DNA of 64,000 bases. Source: Camillea tinctor (lineage: Eukaryota; Ascomycota; Sordariomycetes; Xylariales; Xylariaceae). Shown here piece after piece: positions 11,047 to 21,200 of the stretch. The notes below the pieces were generated by a model. The model saw only the letters and a program-made list of their open reading frames with translations. It did not search any database and was not told where the DNA came from. Positions within the stretch are counted from its first letter, which is position 1, and every line of letters starts with the position of its first letter. Location: positions 186,001 through 250,000 of the forward strand of contig MU394073.1 of NCBI GenBank assembly GCA_022578605.1, written 5' to 3'. The position numbers were made by a program, and so were the translations under genes.

Positions 11047-11803
11047 ATTCTCCTATTGTCAAGCTTGAAAGTCGACTTAGAATGGGGATAGTATTCTTCC
11101 CCTAAAATGGTTTAGAGGAGTGAAATGAAAATACTACGAATGCTTGACTCTTCTCGACCGTATGAAATCGGCGATCGAGTCATAAAGAACGAAGGTGGTT
11201 GAGGCAACTAGATAGTATAGCCATGAATCAGGGCTTATCCTATTCATCTATGGGGTTATAGTATTAGTACATACTTTCTAGACCATCGATAAGAGTCCTT
11301 ATGCGCTTAGCTACATGCTAGCTGCGGGTAGGTGGTCTAGGTGAATGAACTGCCGCTGGCCCGCCATTGACATCGAAATATGAATCTTGCGGCACAGCAG
11401 GACGCTTGTGAATGGTTATATATTAGAAGTTGGTGGTTATATGATTATTGATTAAGGCCGATTCTTACAGAATGACCTATCATTTGATCGTAGCGTACAT
11501 CGGTCCTAAGATGCAATGCATAGAGATACATTGATGTAACTCCCTATGTTTACACAACAGTGGCGGTGAGGTGAGAGAAATTAGATACATAGATTATAAC
11601 GAGTAAGTGGTATACATCCAGTCTTCCATATTCCCACAATTTGATACTGGTATCTCATAACTATCTCCATCTTCGAGTAACGACACCATAGGCATATCCA
11701 AACATAAATAGTGACCTGTTCGCTCACCAAAGGACATAGTATTGAGAAACTTCATTGAGAACAAGACCTTTCTAGCCAATTTCAAAATTGCCTACTTCTC
11801 AAC
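11047..11803. promoter_or_regulatory. divergent promoter region between UstYa gene and RiPP precursor
   Basis: 757 bases between two divergent starts. AT-rich, without a clear TATA box. A 63-codon antisense frame (11594-11785) has no recognisable features and I do not call it. A cluster-specific regulator site may be here, but no repeated palindrome was obvious by eye. Confidence 0.5.
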
Positions 11804-12128
11804 ATGCGGTTCCAGTTTCTGATTTTAACGTCTTTCGTCCTTGGCGCTATCTCAGCTCCAATAGGTAAGTGCTCACGACGCAGTGTGAGGGCACCTTTCT
11901 GACCAATATCTTATAGACGATAAAGCTTCCATGGCTCTGAAGTCTGAGGCACGTTTGCTTGCTAGGGATGTTGAGGGTATCTTCGAAGAGAAGACTAAGC
12001 GATCCAGTCCTGTGCCTCCGCTTTGGGATGGGGGAGTCGAGTTCGAAGGGAAGAAGATTCAGCGGTCTAGTCCTGTACCCCCACTCTGGGACGGAGGAGT
12101 TGAATTTGAAGAGGAGAAGACTCAGTAG
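11804..12128 (+). CDS. secreted repeat precursor peptide, candidate dikaritin-type RiPP precursor
   Basis: Two exons, 11804-11864 and 11917-12128, with a 52 bp intron (GTAAGT...TTATAG); 90 residues. Residues 1-18 are a clear signal peptide ending AISA. A short leader follows, then two units of 21 residues: a 5-residue spacer (EEKTK, GKKIQ) plus the identical 16-mer RSSPVPPLWDGGVEFE at 49-64 and 70-85. A Kex2-type Lys-Arg site lies at 48-49; the second unit has Gln-Arg (69-70) preceded by Lys-Lys. Signal peptide, Kex2 processing and repeated core beside a UstYa oxidase is the architecture of dikaritin precursors. The core contains Trp and Phe but no Tyr. The spacer EEKTQ recurs just before the stop, which sits where the third unit's Arg codon would be. 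A small repeated secreted protein of other function is the alternative. Confidence 0.8.
11985..12110 (+). repeat. two in-frame 63-bp core-peptide repeats
   Basis: Units at 11985-12047 and 12048-12110, each spacer (15 bp) plus core (48 bp). The 48-bp cores at 12000-12047 and 12063-12110 differ at 11 positions by direct comparison, all in third codon positions and all synonymous, so the encoded 16 residues are identical. Confidence 0.92.
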
Positions 12129-12173
12129 TCCAGCCCTATAAGCCCTGTCTAAGATGGGATGTTGGTTATACTG
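12111..12173 (+). pseudogene. decayed third core repeat, cut by the stop codon
   Basis: The spacer EEKTQ (12111-12125) is followed at 12126 by TAG, exactly 63 bp after the Arg codon of repeat 2 (12063) and therefore in its register. Downstream codons keep TCC, CCT, GAT and GGG at matching positions, but the Trp codon position reads TAA and Val reads ATA. By eye 19-20 of the first 33 bases match either intact repeat. Several differences are G to A or C to T. The unit is not translated in the present frame. Confidence 0.65.
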
Positions 12174-12898
12174 GACGCGGGATATAAGATGCCTCACGGA
12201 ATATAGTGATAGACATCAATCCTGGAGAATACGTTGCAGTTTCGTTGTGTCACTGCTGTGGGACAACTAGAACATAATATGCATGATTAAAAAGTAGTAT
12301 TGTAGCTCCTACCTGAAGGCTTGGTCGTGAGGTCAGCACCCTCGATCCTTCAACCTATGGCGATAATGTAATTATTTACTTGGGGTTACTGCAGATGTCA
12401 TCACGTCTTACAAACATCCCGCACTAGAACTCTGGGGTTGTAAAGCACACGCCCAATAAATGGGTATCTTATAGTCGGATAAATAGCCGCTGATGCTACC
12501 TTATGGCAGAAGAAGTACCATGCAGCTGGATTGCAGAATGGAGACCAAAAAGCTGTAAGCTCACCTTTCGACTTATGTAGTGATTCGGTGTTAATATAAT
12601 TCGAGCTACCTACCTGATTTGATATAGGTTAGGAGCAACGGTTCGGGTCTCTTCAGGACCTACCAATAACTATGGACTCTAGAGATAGGGGTGTATCCCC
12701 GTGCGATATGCGACACCAATGGGAGAACACTCTCGATTTTCTGATGTCCCTCCAACATTCGTCTATACACTATTAGAAAGCTGTATTGTATACCAAGGAC
12801 AAAGGGGCGTATCTCTCAAATTTCTATTATATTTCAGAATTCATGAAAAGAACTCATCCAATAGGTTTTTTTTTTTTTTCAGATTGCCGTAAGCTATC
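12174..12898. other. intergenic between precursor and peptide transporter
   Basis: About 725 bases without a gene. It must hold the precursor's 3' end and the transporter promoter. A run of T ending in CAG at 12867-12882, 17 bases before the transporter ATG, resembles a 3' splice site, so a 5'-UTR intron is possible. Confidence 0.5.
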
Positions 12899-14867
12899 AT
12901 GGGTAACCAACGACTCCATGAACCCTCTTCAGGGGAGAGATTCTTCCAGAGAGATGCTACAATCGAGGAGATCCAAACGCTCATCCACGAAAATGAGCGG
13001 GTCCCAGCCACAGCATGGCTCCTAGCCTTCACAGGAGCGGCATCACAATTCGCACGATTCGGCATTACTGTGACATGGCGTTAGTATCCACTACTCTACC
13101 ATGTTCGGGCTTCTAACTTGACTCAGAGAATTATCTCCAGAACCCGCAAGGAAACCCTCTACTCCCGGGTGCCTTGGGCCTAGGGCAGGCTAAAGCTACA
13201 ATCATTCAGAATGCGTTTCTGTTCTTTCAGTACTTGACTCCTCTACCGTTCGCCTTGATGTCAGACGTCTGGATCGGTCGCTACAAGACAATGCTCATCT
13301 GCCTTGGGTAGGTGACCGAAAATTGCTTTCGCGATAAACCTGGAAGTTGGTAGCTAATATTTTCTAGACTCTTAGTCACGGGATACGTCGTGTTGGTAGT
13401 TACATCCATCCCGAGTGCTCTGAACCACGGAGCTGGAATCCCGGGTATTGCCATCACCATGGTATTGATAGGCCTAGGGCAAGGAGGCCTATCAGCAGTC
13501 ATGTACCCATTCATAGGTACAGTTTATAACTACTATTGTGGAAGGTTTTAGGGCTAAATGATATACAGCTGACCAGATTCCTATCACGAAACCTCAAGTG
13601 AAGCGAAACAAGAAAGGAGAACTTATAGTAACAGATCGAAAACTGACGATTCAATACGCCTTCAACGGATATTACTGGTAAGGCTAGCACATATCTTCTG
13701 CCGTTTTTTCTTAACAGAAATAGTATAAAAAGCTAAAATTCCCAGGATGGTTAATATCGCAGCTCTCTCCTCGATCCCTACCACTTTGATGGAGAAGCAC
13801 ATCGGCTTTTGGCCGACGTACTTGCTACCGACATGCGTTCTTGTCATCTTTATCATTCCCGTGATCCTTTGGAATAGGCAACTCGGTATCTAGCATTTGG
13901 ACTTTAAATGAAAGCGGCTACTAATAGTTTCATAGTCAAGCTGTCTCCGGAAGGCAATGTTCTCCCACACGCTGGTCATGTGCTCCTAATTGCCTGGCGC
14001 TCCCGGTTTCGACTATCTGCCGCAGATCCAAAATATCAGGAATCGCATTATGGTCGCTCTGTACCTTGGAGCGCTTCATTTGTAGACGAAATAAGACGTA
14101 GCCTGAAGGGGTGCCGTGTCATCGCCTATTTTGTAGTTTTCTGGCTTTGCTATAATCAAACTACCAACAACATTATCTCCCAGGCAGGCCAAATGACCCA
14201 ACAAGGAATATCTAATGATACTATCCAGGCTTTGAACCCAATCGCATGTATTATTGCAGGTCCTCTTATCCAAAATGTCGTTTTTCCTTTCCTTCGTCGC
14301 CACCGAGTCTCTTTCGGACCTATTCGGCGCATGACGGTTGCGTTTCTATTCATATCAGCGGGCATAGCCTATGCAGCAGGACTTCAGCAACTTATATATT
14401 CCAGGGGCCCTTGTTACACCAATCCTCTAGAATGTCCAGCAGCTGTACAACAAAATACAGGCGCTCGGGTACCCAACGACTTGAGCGTGTGGCTTCAAAC
14501 GCCGTTGCATTTCTTACTTGCTATCGGCGAGATTTTAGGTCTCGTTTCTCTAAACGAATACGCATATTCTGAAGCCCCAACCAATATGAAAGCAGTGGTT
14601 CAAGCACTTCTGGAAATCGCTGCTGCCGTAGCAGCAGCTCTTGGGATCGCACTGGGTCCAGTGTCTAGAGATCCCTGGTTAGTGATCATGTATGCTAGCT
14701 TGGCGGGTGCGTGTGCTTTTTCTGCAGTTACTTTTCTGGCAATATTCAGGAGACACGATGCTATTTATGAGAATCGAGACGTGGAGGACGCGAGAGACGA
14801 CAAGGGTCACAGTGAAGCCGTAAAACAGGGTGACACTCAAACGGAGCAGAGCACGACGCCTGCATGA
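12899..14867 (+). CDS. POT/PTR2-type proton-dependent oligopeptide transporter
   Basis: Six exons: 12899-13079, 13127-13307, 13368-13516, 13569-13677, 13746-13885, 13936-14867; 563 residues, all phases consistent. Recognisable POT features are FQYLTPLPFALMSDVWIGRYKTM, GLGQGGLSAVMYPFIADQ, RKLTIQYAFNGYYWMVNIAALSS and NEYAYSEAPTNMKAVVQAL. About 12 membrane segments are expected, in the plasma or vacuolar membrane. The first helix reads AASQFARFG (47-55) where PTR2 proteins usually carry the ExxER proton-coupling motif; the Glu and Arg appear replaced by Ser and Gln. The gene starts 770 bp after the precursor on the same strand and may export or take up the peptide product; this is inference. It is the right gene of the accessory island. 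Confidence 0.85.
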
Positions 14868-15817
14868 TGACTTGTCTTTACTAACGACTAAACAAGGGTA
14901 TAGTCATATTAGAAGAAGTATTGTAGATTCACAACAAAAAAATAATGTTTTTCAAGTCGGATAATGCCTGCGGTGTCTTAATTATCTCGGATTGACAAAC
15001 CTGTATTTATTCTATGAGTCTAGCTTACGAAGAGCAATACGTCCGATAATTCTTAAATCAAATATCCCCCTTCCAGCCCACCAGCAAAATTAGGAAGTAC
15101 AACAATAAGTTGAATAATAAAGCTAACGACAGCAGTATCAACCAGTATAGCATCAACTACTATCATTTAACTACATTGATAGTTTTAATTACGGCAGTGT
15201 GTAAATGAAAGCTTTCTATAGAACATTTATTAGATTCTGATAATAAAATGTAAAAAGGAAGGGAAAACATAACCTACTCTTTCTTGCCTCTTTATCCCCC
15301 TATGTATATTTAATTATTAACCCCATTTCCCTTATTATACTCAACAGAGACCATCCAGCTTTTCAGTTGCCGTTGGCTATACTGGAAATGTAAAAATGGA
15401 GCGGCCGTTTATTACGGACTGCGGATACCCGCCAGGCTGCCAAACTTTAACCGGTGCACAAATGTTTAAAGTAAGCTTTATGCAGTGCCCATCTGCAGGT
15501 CTAGGATTGAGGTCCACTTGTCCCCGCACCACCCGCTGATCCGCCTGCCGGAAGCTGCCCAGGTCTTGAGCTAACGGAGCGGGATTAGCGTTTATCCTTC
15601 TTTCTTTTTTCACCGCCTTAATTTTTCAGAAACTGGCAGCGGCAGAATTTCTTCAATTTGCCATTACATACAGTTTTGCGACAATCTTTAAGCCAGTATA
15701 GCAAGAAAGAAGAAAACACAAAAAAGACACAAAAATTCGAGAAAAAAAATCAAATAAAAAACGATAAAAAGGAAAGAGGATATTTGATGTTAGAACACAC
15801 ATAAAAAAAAAGCTATC
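14868..15817. other. AT-rich intergenic stretch with a GC island
   Basis: 950 bases. 14870-15350 is very AT-rich. At about 15400-15600 a GC-rich patch supports a 78-codon antisense frame with no features I recognise; it could be an old gene remnant. A long A-rich run (15705-15815) directly precedes the RCL1 start and probably belongs to its 5' region. Confidence 0.5.
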
Positions 15818-17035
15818 ATGTCGACAAAACCTGAATTCGTCAGGTTGACCGGCCACCGGTCCTTCGCCCAGCGCCTCGTCCTAGCCACCCTCACCGGCCG
15901 CCCCGTCCACATATCCAAGATCCGACCCAACTCGCCGACACACCCCGGTCTCGCGCCGCACGAGGTGTCCTTCCTCCGGCTGCTCGAGGCCGTGACCAAC
16001 GGCAGCTCCATGCAGATATCCTACACGGGCACGACGATAACGTACCAGCCGGGGCTGATCACCGGCGCGGTGCCGGGGTACACCTCGGCGGACGGGGACC
16101 TGATCGAGCACGTGGTGCCGGCGGGCTGCGCGCGGGGGGTGAGCTACTTCCTGCTGCCGCTGTGCCTGCTGGCGCCCTTCGCCAAGGCGCACATGAACGT
16201 GCGGTTCTCGGGGCCGGGGGTCATCACGTCGGCGACGGAGGCGGGCGACCTGTCCGTGGACACGTTCCGGACCGCGATCCTGCCGCTGTACGACCTCTTC
16301 GGGATCCCGGCGCTGCGGGTGGAGCTCAAGGTGCTGCAGCGCTCGTGCAGCGGGCCGCGGGGCACGGGCGGCGCCGGCGTCGTGGAGCTGCGGTTCGCGA
16401 GCCAGGTGCGCCTGCCCAGGACGCTGCACCTGAACCGGGGGCCCGGGCGGGTGAAGCGCGTGCGCGGCGTGGCCTACGCGACCGGCGTGTCGGCCTCCAA
16501 CAACGCGCGCATGATCCACGCCGCCCGCGAGGTGCTCAACCCGTTCGTCTCCGACATCCACATCGCCGCGCAGTACGACCAGGCGCCCCTGGTGGCCGAT
16601 CCCGGGGAGAAGGCCGGGAGCAAGCGGCGGATGGGCATCGGTTTCGGGTTGAGCCTGGTCGCCGAGTCCAGCGCGGTAGGGGTCATATACTCGGCGGATG
16701 TGGTGGCACCGTCGAAGGGCGGGGAGATACCGGAAGACATTGGGAAGAAATGCGCATATCAGCTTCTAGAATCGATAGATCAGGGGGGCTGCGTGAGCAG
16801 GGCGGCGGCAGGCACCATCCTGACTTTGATGGCTATGGGGTCTGAAGACATAGGGCGTGTACGGCTCGGGAAAGATATAATAGGCACAGAAGAAGTTATA
16901 GAACTGGCACGGGATCTAAAGAAGTTTGGCGCAAGTAGCTGGGGCCTGAGAGACGTGGAGGACGACGACTCAGGGGACCTATTAGTCGCGGTTAGGGGAA
17001 TCGGAGTGGGCAATGTGGGCAAGAAGGTTGCGTAA
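15818..17035 (+). CDS. RCL1: RCL1, RNA 3'-terminal phosphate cyclase-like ribosome biogenesis protein
   Basis: Single exon, 405 residues, the usual length for Rcl1 proteins. It has the cyclase-fold landmarks: FRLTGHRSFAQRLVLATLTGRPVHI-like start, GLAPHEVSFLRLLEAVTNGS, ADGDLIEHVVPAGCARGVSYFLLPL, RTAILPLYDLFG and SNNARMIHAAREVLNPFVSDIHI. Rcl1 works in the nucleolar SSU processome with Bms1 for 18S rRNA maturation and lacks true cyclase activity. Base composition changes sharply inside the gene: the first ~850 bp are very GC-rich, the last ~350 bp are not. Its 3' end lies 58 bp from the 3' end of the DSC4 gene. Confidence 0.95.
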   Translation: MSTKPEFVRLTGHRSFAQRLVLATLTGRPVHISKIRPNSPTHPGLAPHEVSFLRLLEAVTNGSSMQISYTGTTITYQPGLITGAVPGYTSADGDLIEHVVPAGCARGVSYFLLPLCLLAPFAKAHMNVRFSGPGVITSATEAGDLSVDTFRTAILPLYDLFGIPALRVELKVLQRSCSGPRGTGGAGVVELRFASQVRLPRTLHLNRGPGRVKRVRGVAYATGVSASNNARMIHAAREVLNPFVSDIHIAAQYDQAPLVADPGEKAGSKRRMGIGFGLSLVAESSAVGVIYSADVVAPSKGGEIPEDIGKKCAYQLLESIDQGGCVSRAAAGTILTLMAMGSEDIGRVRLGKDIIGTEEVIELARDLKKFGASSWGLRDVEDDDSGDLLVAVRGIGVGNVGKKVA

Positions 17036-17093
17036 TGAAAGTTTTTACATCCTTTTAATATTTATACAATGATACCTCATGACTACTATATCA

Positions 17094-18202
17094 TCACGAT
17101 GGCCTTTGCTGTATGGCGGCCAACCGTGCTCTCCTCTGGGCCGCCAGGGCCGCCAGCGTCGCATTATATCCGACATTTTGTATACTAGTAGCGTAGGCCG
17201 CCGCCCCATCAGGTGCGTCCCTATTGTGCCAGGCAGTCCGAAGCGATTGTCGAACATTAAAGTTCGCCAGTACAGCATTCCCTGATCGCAAGATATCCGT
17301 GAGGCCCTCGAATTCGCTGCTTCTCGCTGCGGCCTGTGAAGGCGGCCCAGTCCGGTCTTCCGTCTCGTGCCGATTTTCGTTTCCGTCATTATTTAGTAGT
17401 GAATCCATTTCAATATCATTTGTCTCATCCATCGTAGGCGCATCACGTAGAACCCCGCGCTCTTCCGCATCGTGATCCTGTCCGGGGTGGGGCACCGCGA
17501 CCACCGAAGCCCCCGCTTCCGCAGGGTTGTTGCTGCGCCGGGACAGCTTCACCACCTTCCGGATCTTTTCTTTCTCCATATTCACCGTCATCATAAAGCA
17601 TTGCAGCGCCAGAACCACGAGGTCGAGAAGGAGGAGGGTCAGCTTGGAGGAGGGGGCTTTCTGCCCCACAAAGTCGATGAGGATGCCGCCGTGGAGATAG
17701 CCTCGGGAAGCCTCGCTGGCTTGGGGTAGCGAGGTGACCAGATGCAAGAACATGCATAGGGCGTTCGGGCCGACGATCGCGGAGACGTGGTAGTTGGGAA
17801 TGATGAGGACGGTATTCTCGGCCTTAGGGCTTACAAACAGCGCTTGCGCCACCCAGCGTATCATCAATCGAAAGAAGGAACAGCTAAAAGGACAAGGCTG
17901 TGGTATAAGCCTTCGTGCCTTGGCTAAATAGAAAGGTAAGGTAAAGTCACGTACTCCATATAGTATAACACACACAGCTCAGCATGCACCATCGCGTCCA
18001 AGTTCATAGTCAGGTACGACAGGAATTGCAGCTTCTTGGCGAGGCCCTCCTTCGCTTTCTGCGAGAGCGAAGGGTCCTGGGACTGGAGGCCGGCAGCACC
18101 GTGGCGCTGCTGTAGTTCGTCATCGGCGTCATCCTCGCGAAGGTGGTGGGAAGAAAGGGGGAGGGGATCCGCCGGCGAGGTCGGGGAGGAAGCATTGTTC
18201 AT
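17094..18202 (-). CDS. DSC4: DUF1746 protein, Dsc E3 ligase subunit 4 homologue
   Basis: Two exons, 17955-18202 and 17094-17883, joined across a 71 bp intron (GTACGT...TTTTAG); 345 residues. An N-terminal Ser/Pro and acidic region is followed by KLQFLSYLTMNLDAMVHAELCVLYYMDCSFFRLMIRWVAQ and PNALCMFLHLVTSLPQASEASRGYLHGGILIDFVGQ...LLLLDLVVLALQ. This is the multi-pass DUF1746 domain of fungal Dsc4. A long hydrophilic C-terminal tail follows. In fission yeast Dsc4 belongs to the Golgi Dsc ubiquitin ligase that activates SREBP-type sterol/hypoxia regulators. The assignment rests on the domain pattern, so confidence in orthology is moderate. Confidence 0.78.
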
Positions 18203-21200
18203 TGCTCCACCTCATTCGATATGAGCAGCCACCGGGGGTTTCGTTTTTTTCGAGAAGCGTTTAACTCTTACATGCTGCGAAGAGAGGAGGGGAGGAGGTT
18301 GGTTAGATCAGATCGCTTACTAAATTAAAAAGGGAAAAGGAAAGGAAGAAACAGAAAGAAAAAAAGAAATAAAAAGCACACACACACCCTCTTTTTTTTT
18401 TTGGTGATCCTAACAAAGCAGCGCTTGGGAAGTTGTCGGACGAAAAGCGTTCAAATGCGCACTAGGTCAGATAAGATGGGGGTAGTCAAGTAATCAGGTA
18501 ATCAGGTAATCAGGAGATTGATTCACTGACAAAGCGCGTGTGTCTAGGTAGCCCTGCCTGAGGCTGTACAACTAGGTACAAGGATGTCATTTTAGTGCAC
18601 GGACCACATGTGCTTAACATGGATAGACCCCACACTCAGTATAACCTCCAACTTTCTATAGGATATGCTAGCAGACATCAATGTAATGCAGTAGAGTATC
18701 TGGATCATATTTAATAGCAAGTTGGTTAGTAGAATATTGGCGTAATGTTCTGGAGATTCATGAGTGTCAAAATAATAAAAATGTATGATGAAGGACCTAA
18801 TTGGCCTCTAGATTACTATGGACTCACTGGTGGAGCGCCTGGGGTTAAGTTTTAACCTCTAAGGATGATGAAAGCTAGAGCTTCATAGGACAATAGCATT
18901 GGATAGAACAGAGTAAATTAGATACCCACACACCTAACTCCCTCTTCACTTACTAAGGCCTATGAGGATAGTATTCTTCGTGCTTGTCAATTTAAGCCTC
19001 TGGCAAACTTTGCGGACATTCGCAAAATATATTTTCAGTATCGCCGTACGACTTCGCTAACTAAGTCGATGTATAAGGAGTACGTCTGTACAGTTGAAAA
19101 CGCCGTAAACGGGGCGACCATGGTTTAGGATGTGAGCGGACAGCTGCTGAAGAAGTATCCAATCTAGGTTAGGAGGGCAGTTCTCTATACCTAATGATCC
19201 CCGCTATGTAATGCTGCCGTATGTTACTAGGGAGTGGAAAGGGAGAGGAGACTATATGAATGAAGTGAGGCTACAGGGTGCGTATGACGGGACGGCCCTT
19301 GTCTACGCGAGAAACTAAGCCCTCTCCTGAGTCAGGAAACAAGACCCCTTTGGCCATGCCGGAGTCACGGCATCCACTACAGACGGCACCAATTTGAACT
19401 TGTTCGCACATAATGTCACCAAATCGGAGGACAGCATGCTTAGATATCACCAGTATCTGGCCAAGTCGACTAACCCCGTAGACTCTCACCAGACGCTCGA
19501 AGACGGGCGGGAAGCATTACGATGCTCTCCATACAGTTGCTGAAGCAGCACGTTTGTGAAGTCTACCATCTTACCTGTGGAACTGGCGATCCTGAACCCC
19601 AAGTTCCCTAAATCGATCTGCCTGGTGGGTATCAGCGCCCCATATGCATACGCACACCCGATAGTTGCTAGACTTTCGAAATGAGATAAAGCAGAATTAT
19701 TGTAATAGGTAGGGTTTAGAAGCATCTTGTCATAGGCTAGGAACGAGGTATATGTTAAGGGGTAATATGCCTGTATTCAAAACTAGAATAATTGTTTTAG
19801 AATGGCCATGCTAGATCCACCTTCCCATTTTGCGAGGGGATCTCCAGCTCTCTATATAGACGGGTAGCTTAGTCCTCCGCCTATAAGATCTTTTAGCCGT
19901 TGGCGCGTATTCCAATATTCTAAATATACAAAGCATGAGTGTCGACGCCCAACGCCGACCTTCTCCGATGTGTTGGACCTATTATTCATTCTTCCAGTCC
20001 TAACCCCTCACTCGCCTTCATTCCTGCATGTTGGCATGTTGCTTAGTCGTTGGATATATGTGGACCCGCAGATCGGGGTATCCACATCGTAACAGTATAC
20101 GGGTACGATGGCATTTCAGATCGGAGACCCTTAGTGAATTATACATACCGATCTATTTTATTTGAAAGGCATAGTCGGCCTAAGAAGCCACTTCTAGAAT
20201 AATTTCTGGATATCGATGTTGAAAGGGGGTAATATTTCCCATCGCGCCCCATGAGAGTTCATAGGACGTAGCAAATCTTTGATGAGATAAGGATGTATAA
20301 CCCTAAATCAACCAGGCCACTGTACCAATTATGGGGAGACATCAAGTCCGAGCTTGGTTGTTGAATTGCCTCTAGACTCTCGCGATAGGCTCCGCCCTGA
20401 GGTTGAAGTTTAGATAGGAACACCGAAATTGTGGAGCTAGAGTCCCGAAATACGGCGCGGGACCGGGCCCCACCCAAAGCCGGACCGCAAATGACATTCC
20501 GGGGCGAATGACATATAAGGCCACAGTGATTATTAGTATTAAGATTGGACACTGTTTAGAAAACTAAGGTTGGTGATGGCAGCCTAGAGATCTGACCTCC
20601 CATTCATTTGATCTAAGTCAGTTCCATTGTCATACCTACAACATCCTCATATCTTCACCAATTTATTCATCAGGACAGAACAGCCTTTTTTATCGTTTTA
20701 AATCAGCCTGACTATTTTGCCATGCTTTAGATATGACGTCAGACTACTTGCTGCGAAGCTGCGAACTAGAAATTGAAATTTTTTGTCCCTCATTTTACAC
20801 GACTGCTGTATAGTGGAATTGAAGTTTCAATAGGAAAGCCAAAATGACATCTTGGGTGCGAGGAAACGAAACTAAAGGCGCCTGTCATACTAAGTTAAAC
20901 TAATTACATACAAATACCATTTTACACTCAATTTAGCGCAGACTTCTAGATCGCGCTGCATCGACATAGCGCAATGTAGTTCTTGATAAATAGAAATATA
21001 TACCTAGTTTCGGAAATACTGAAGTAGAGTAGTAACACGATAATTGAATTGATTTCCCTAACTTAGATTGATATGTTCTCATTGTAGTTGAAGAGCTAGA
21101 AAAAGAGAGGACACTCCCGGAGAGGTTTCTACACTGATCACTACAACTGAGCCACGATGCATGCGGATTGCTTGCATCTTTTTTACCGATTTAAATTTTT

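Noticed and set aside
11594..11785. 63-codon antisense frame in the precursor promoter, possible second small cluster gene
   Set aside because: No signal peptide, repeats, motifs or splice support; length expected by chance.
11847..12197. Antisense 116-codon frame with an apparent triple repeat
   Set aside because: It is the reverse strand of the precursor's repeats; the repetition is inherited from the coding strand.
15377..15613. 78-codon antisense frame in a GC-rich patch
   Set aside because: No recognisable domain and isolated in AT-rich DNA; noted only as a composition anomaly.
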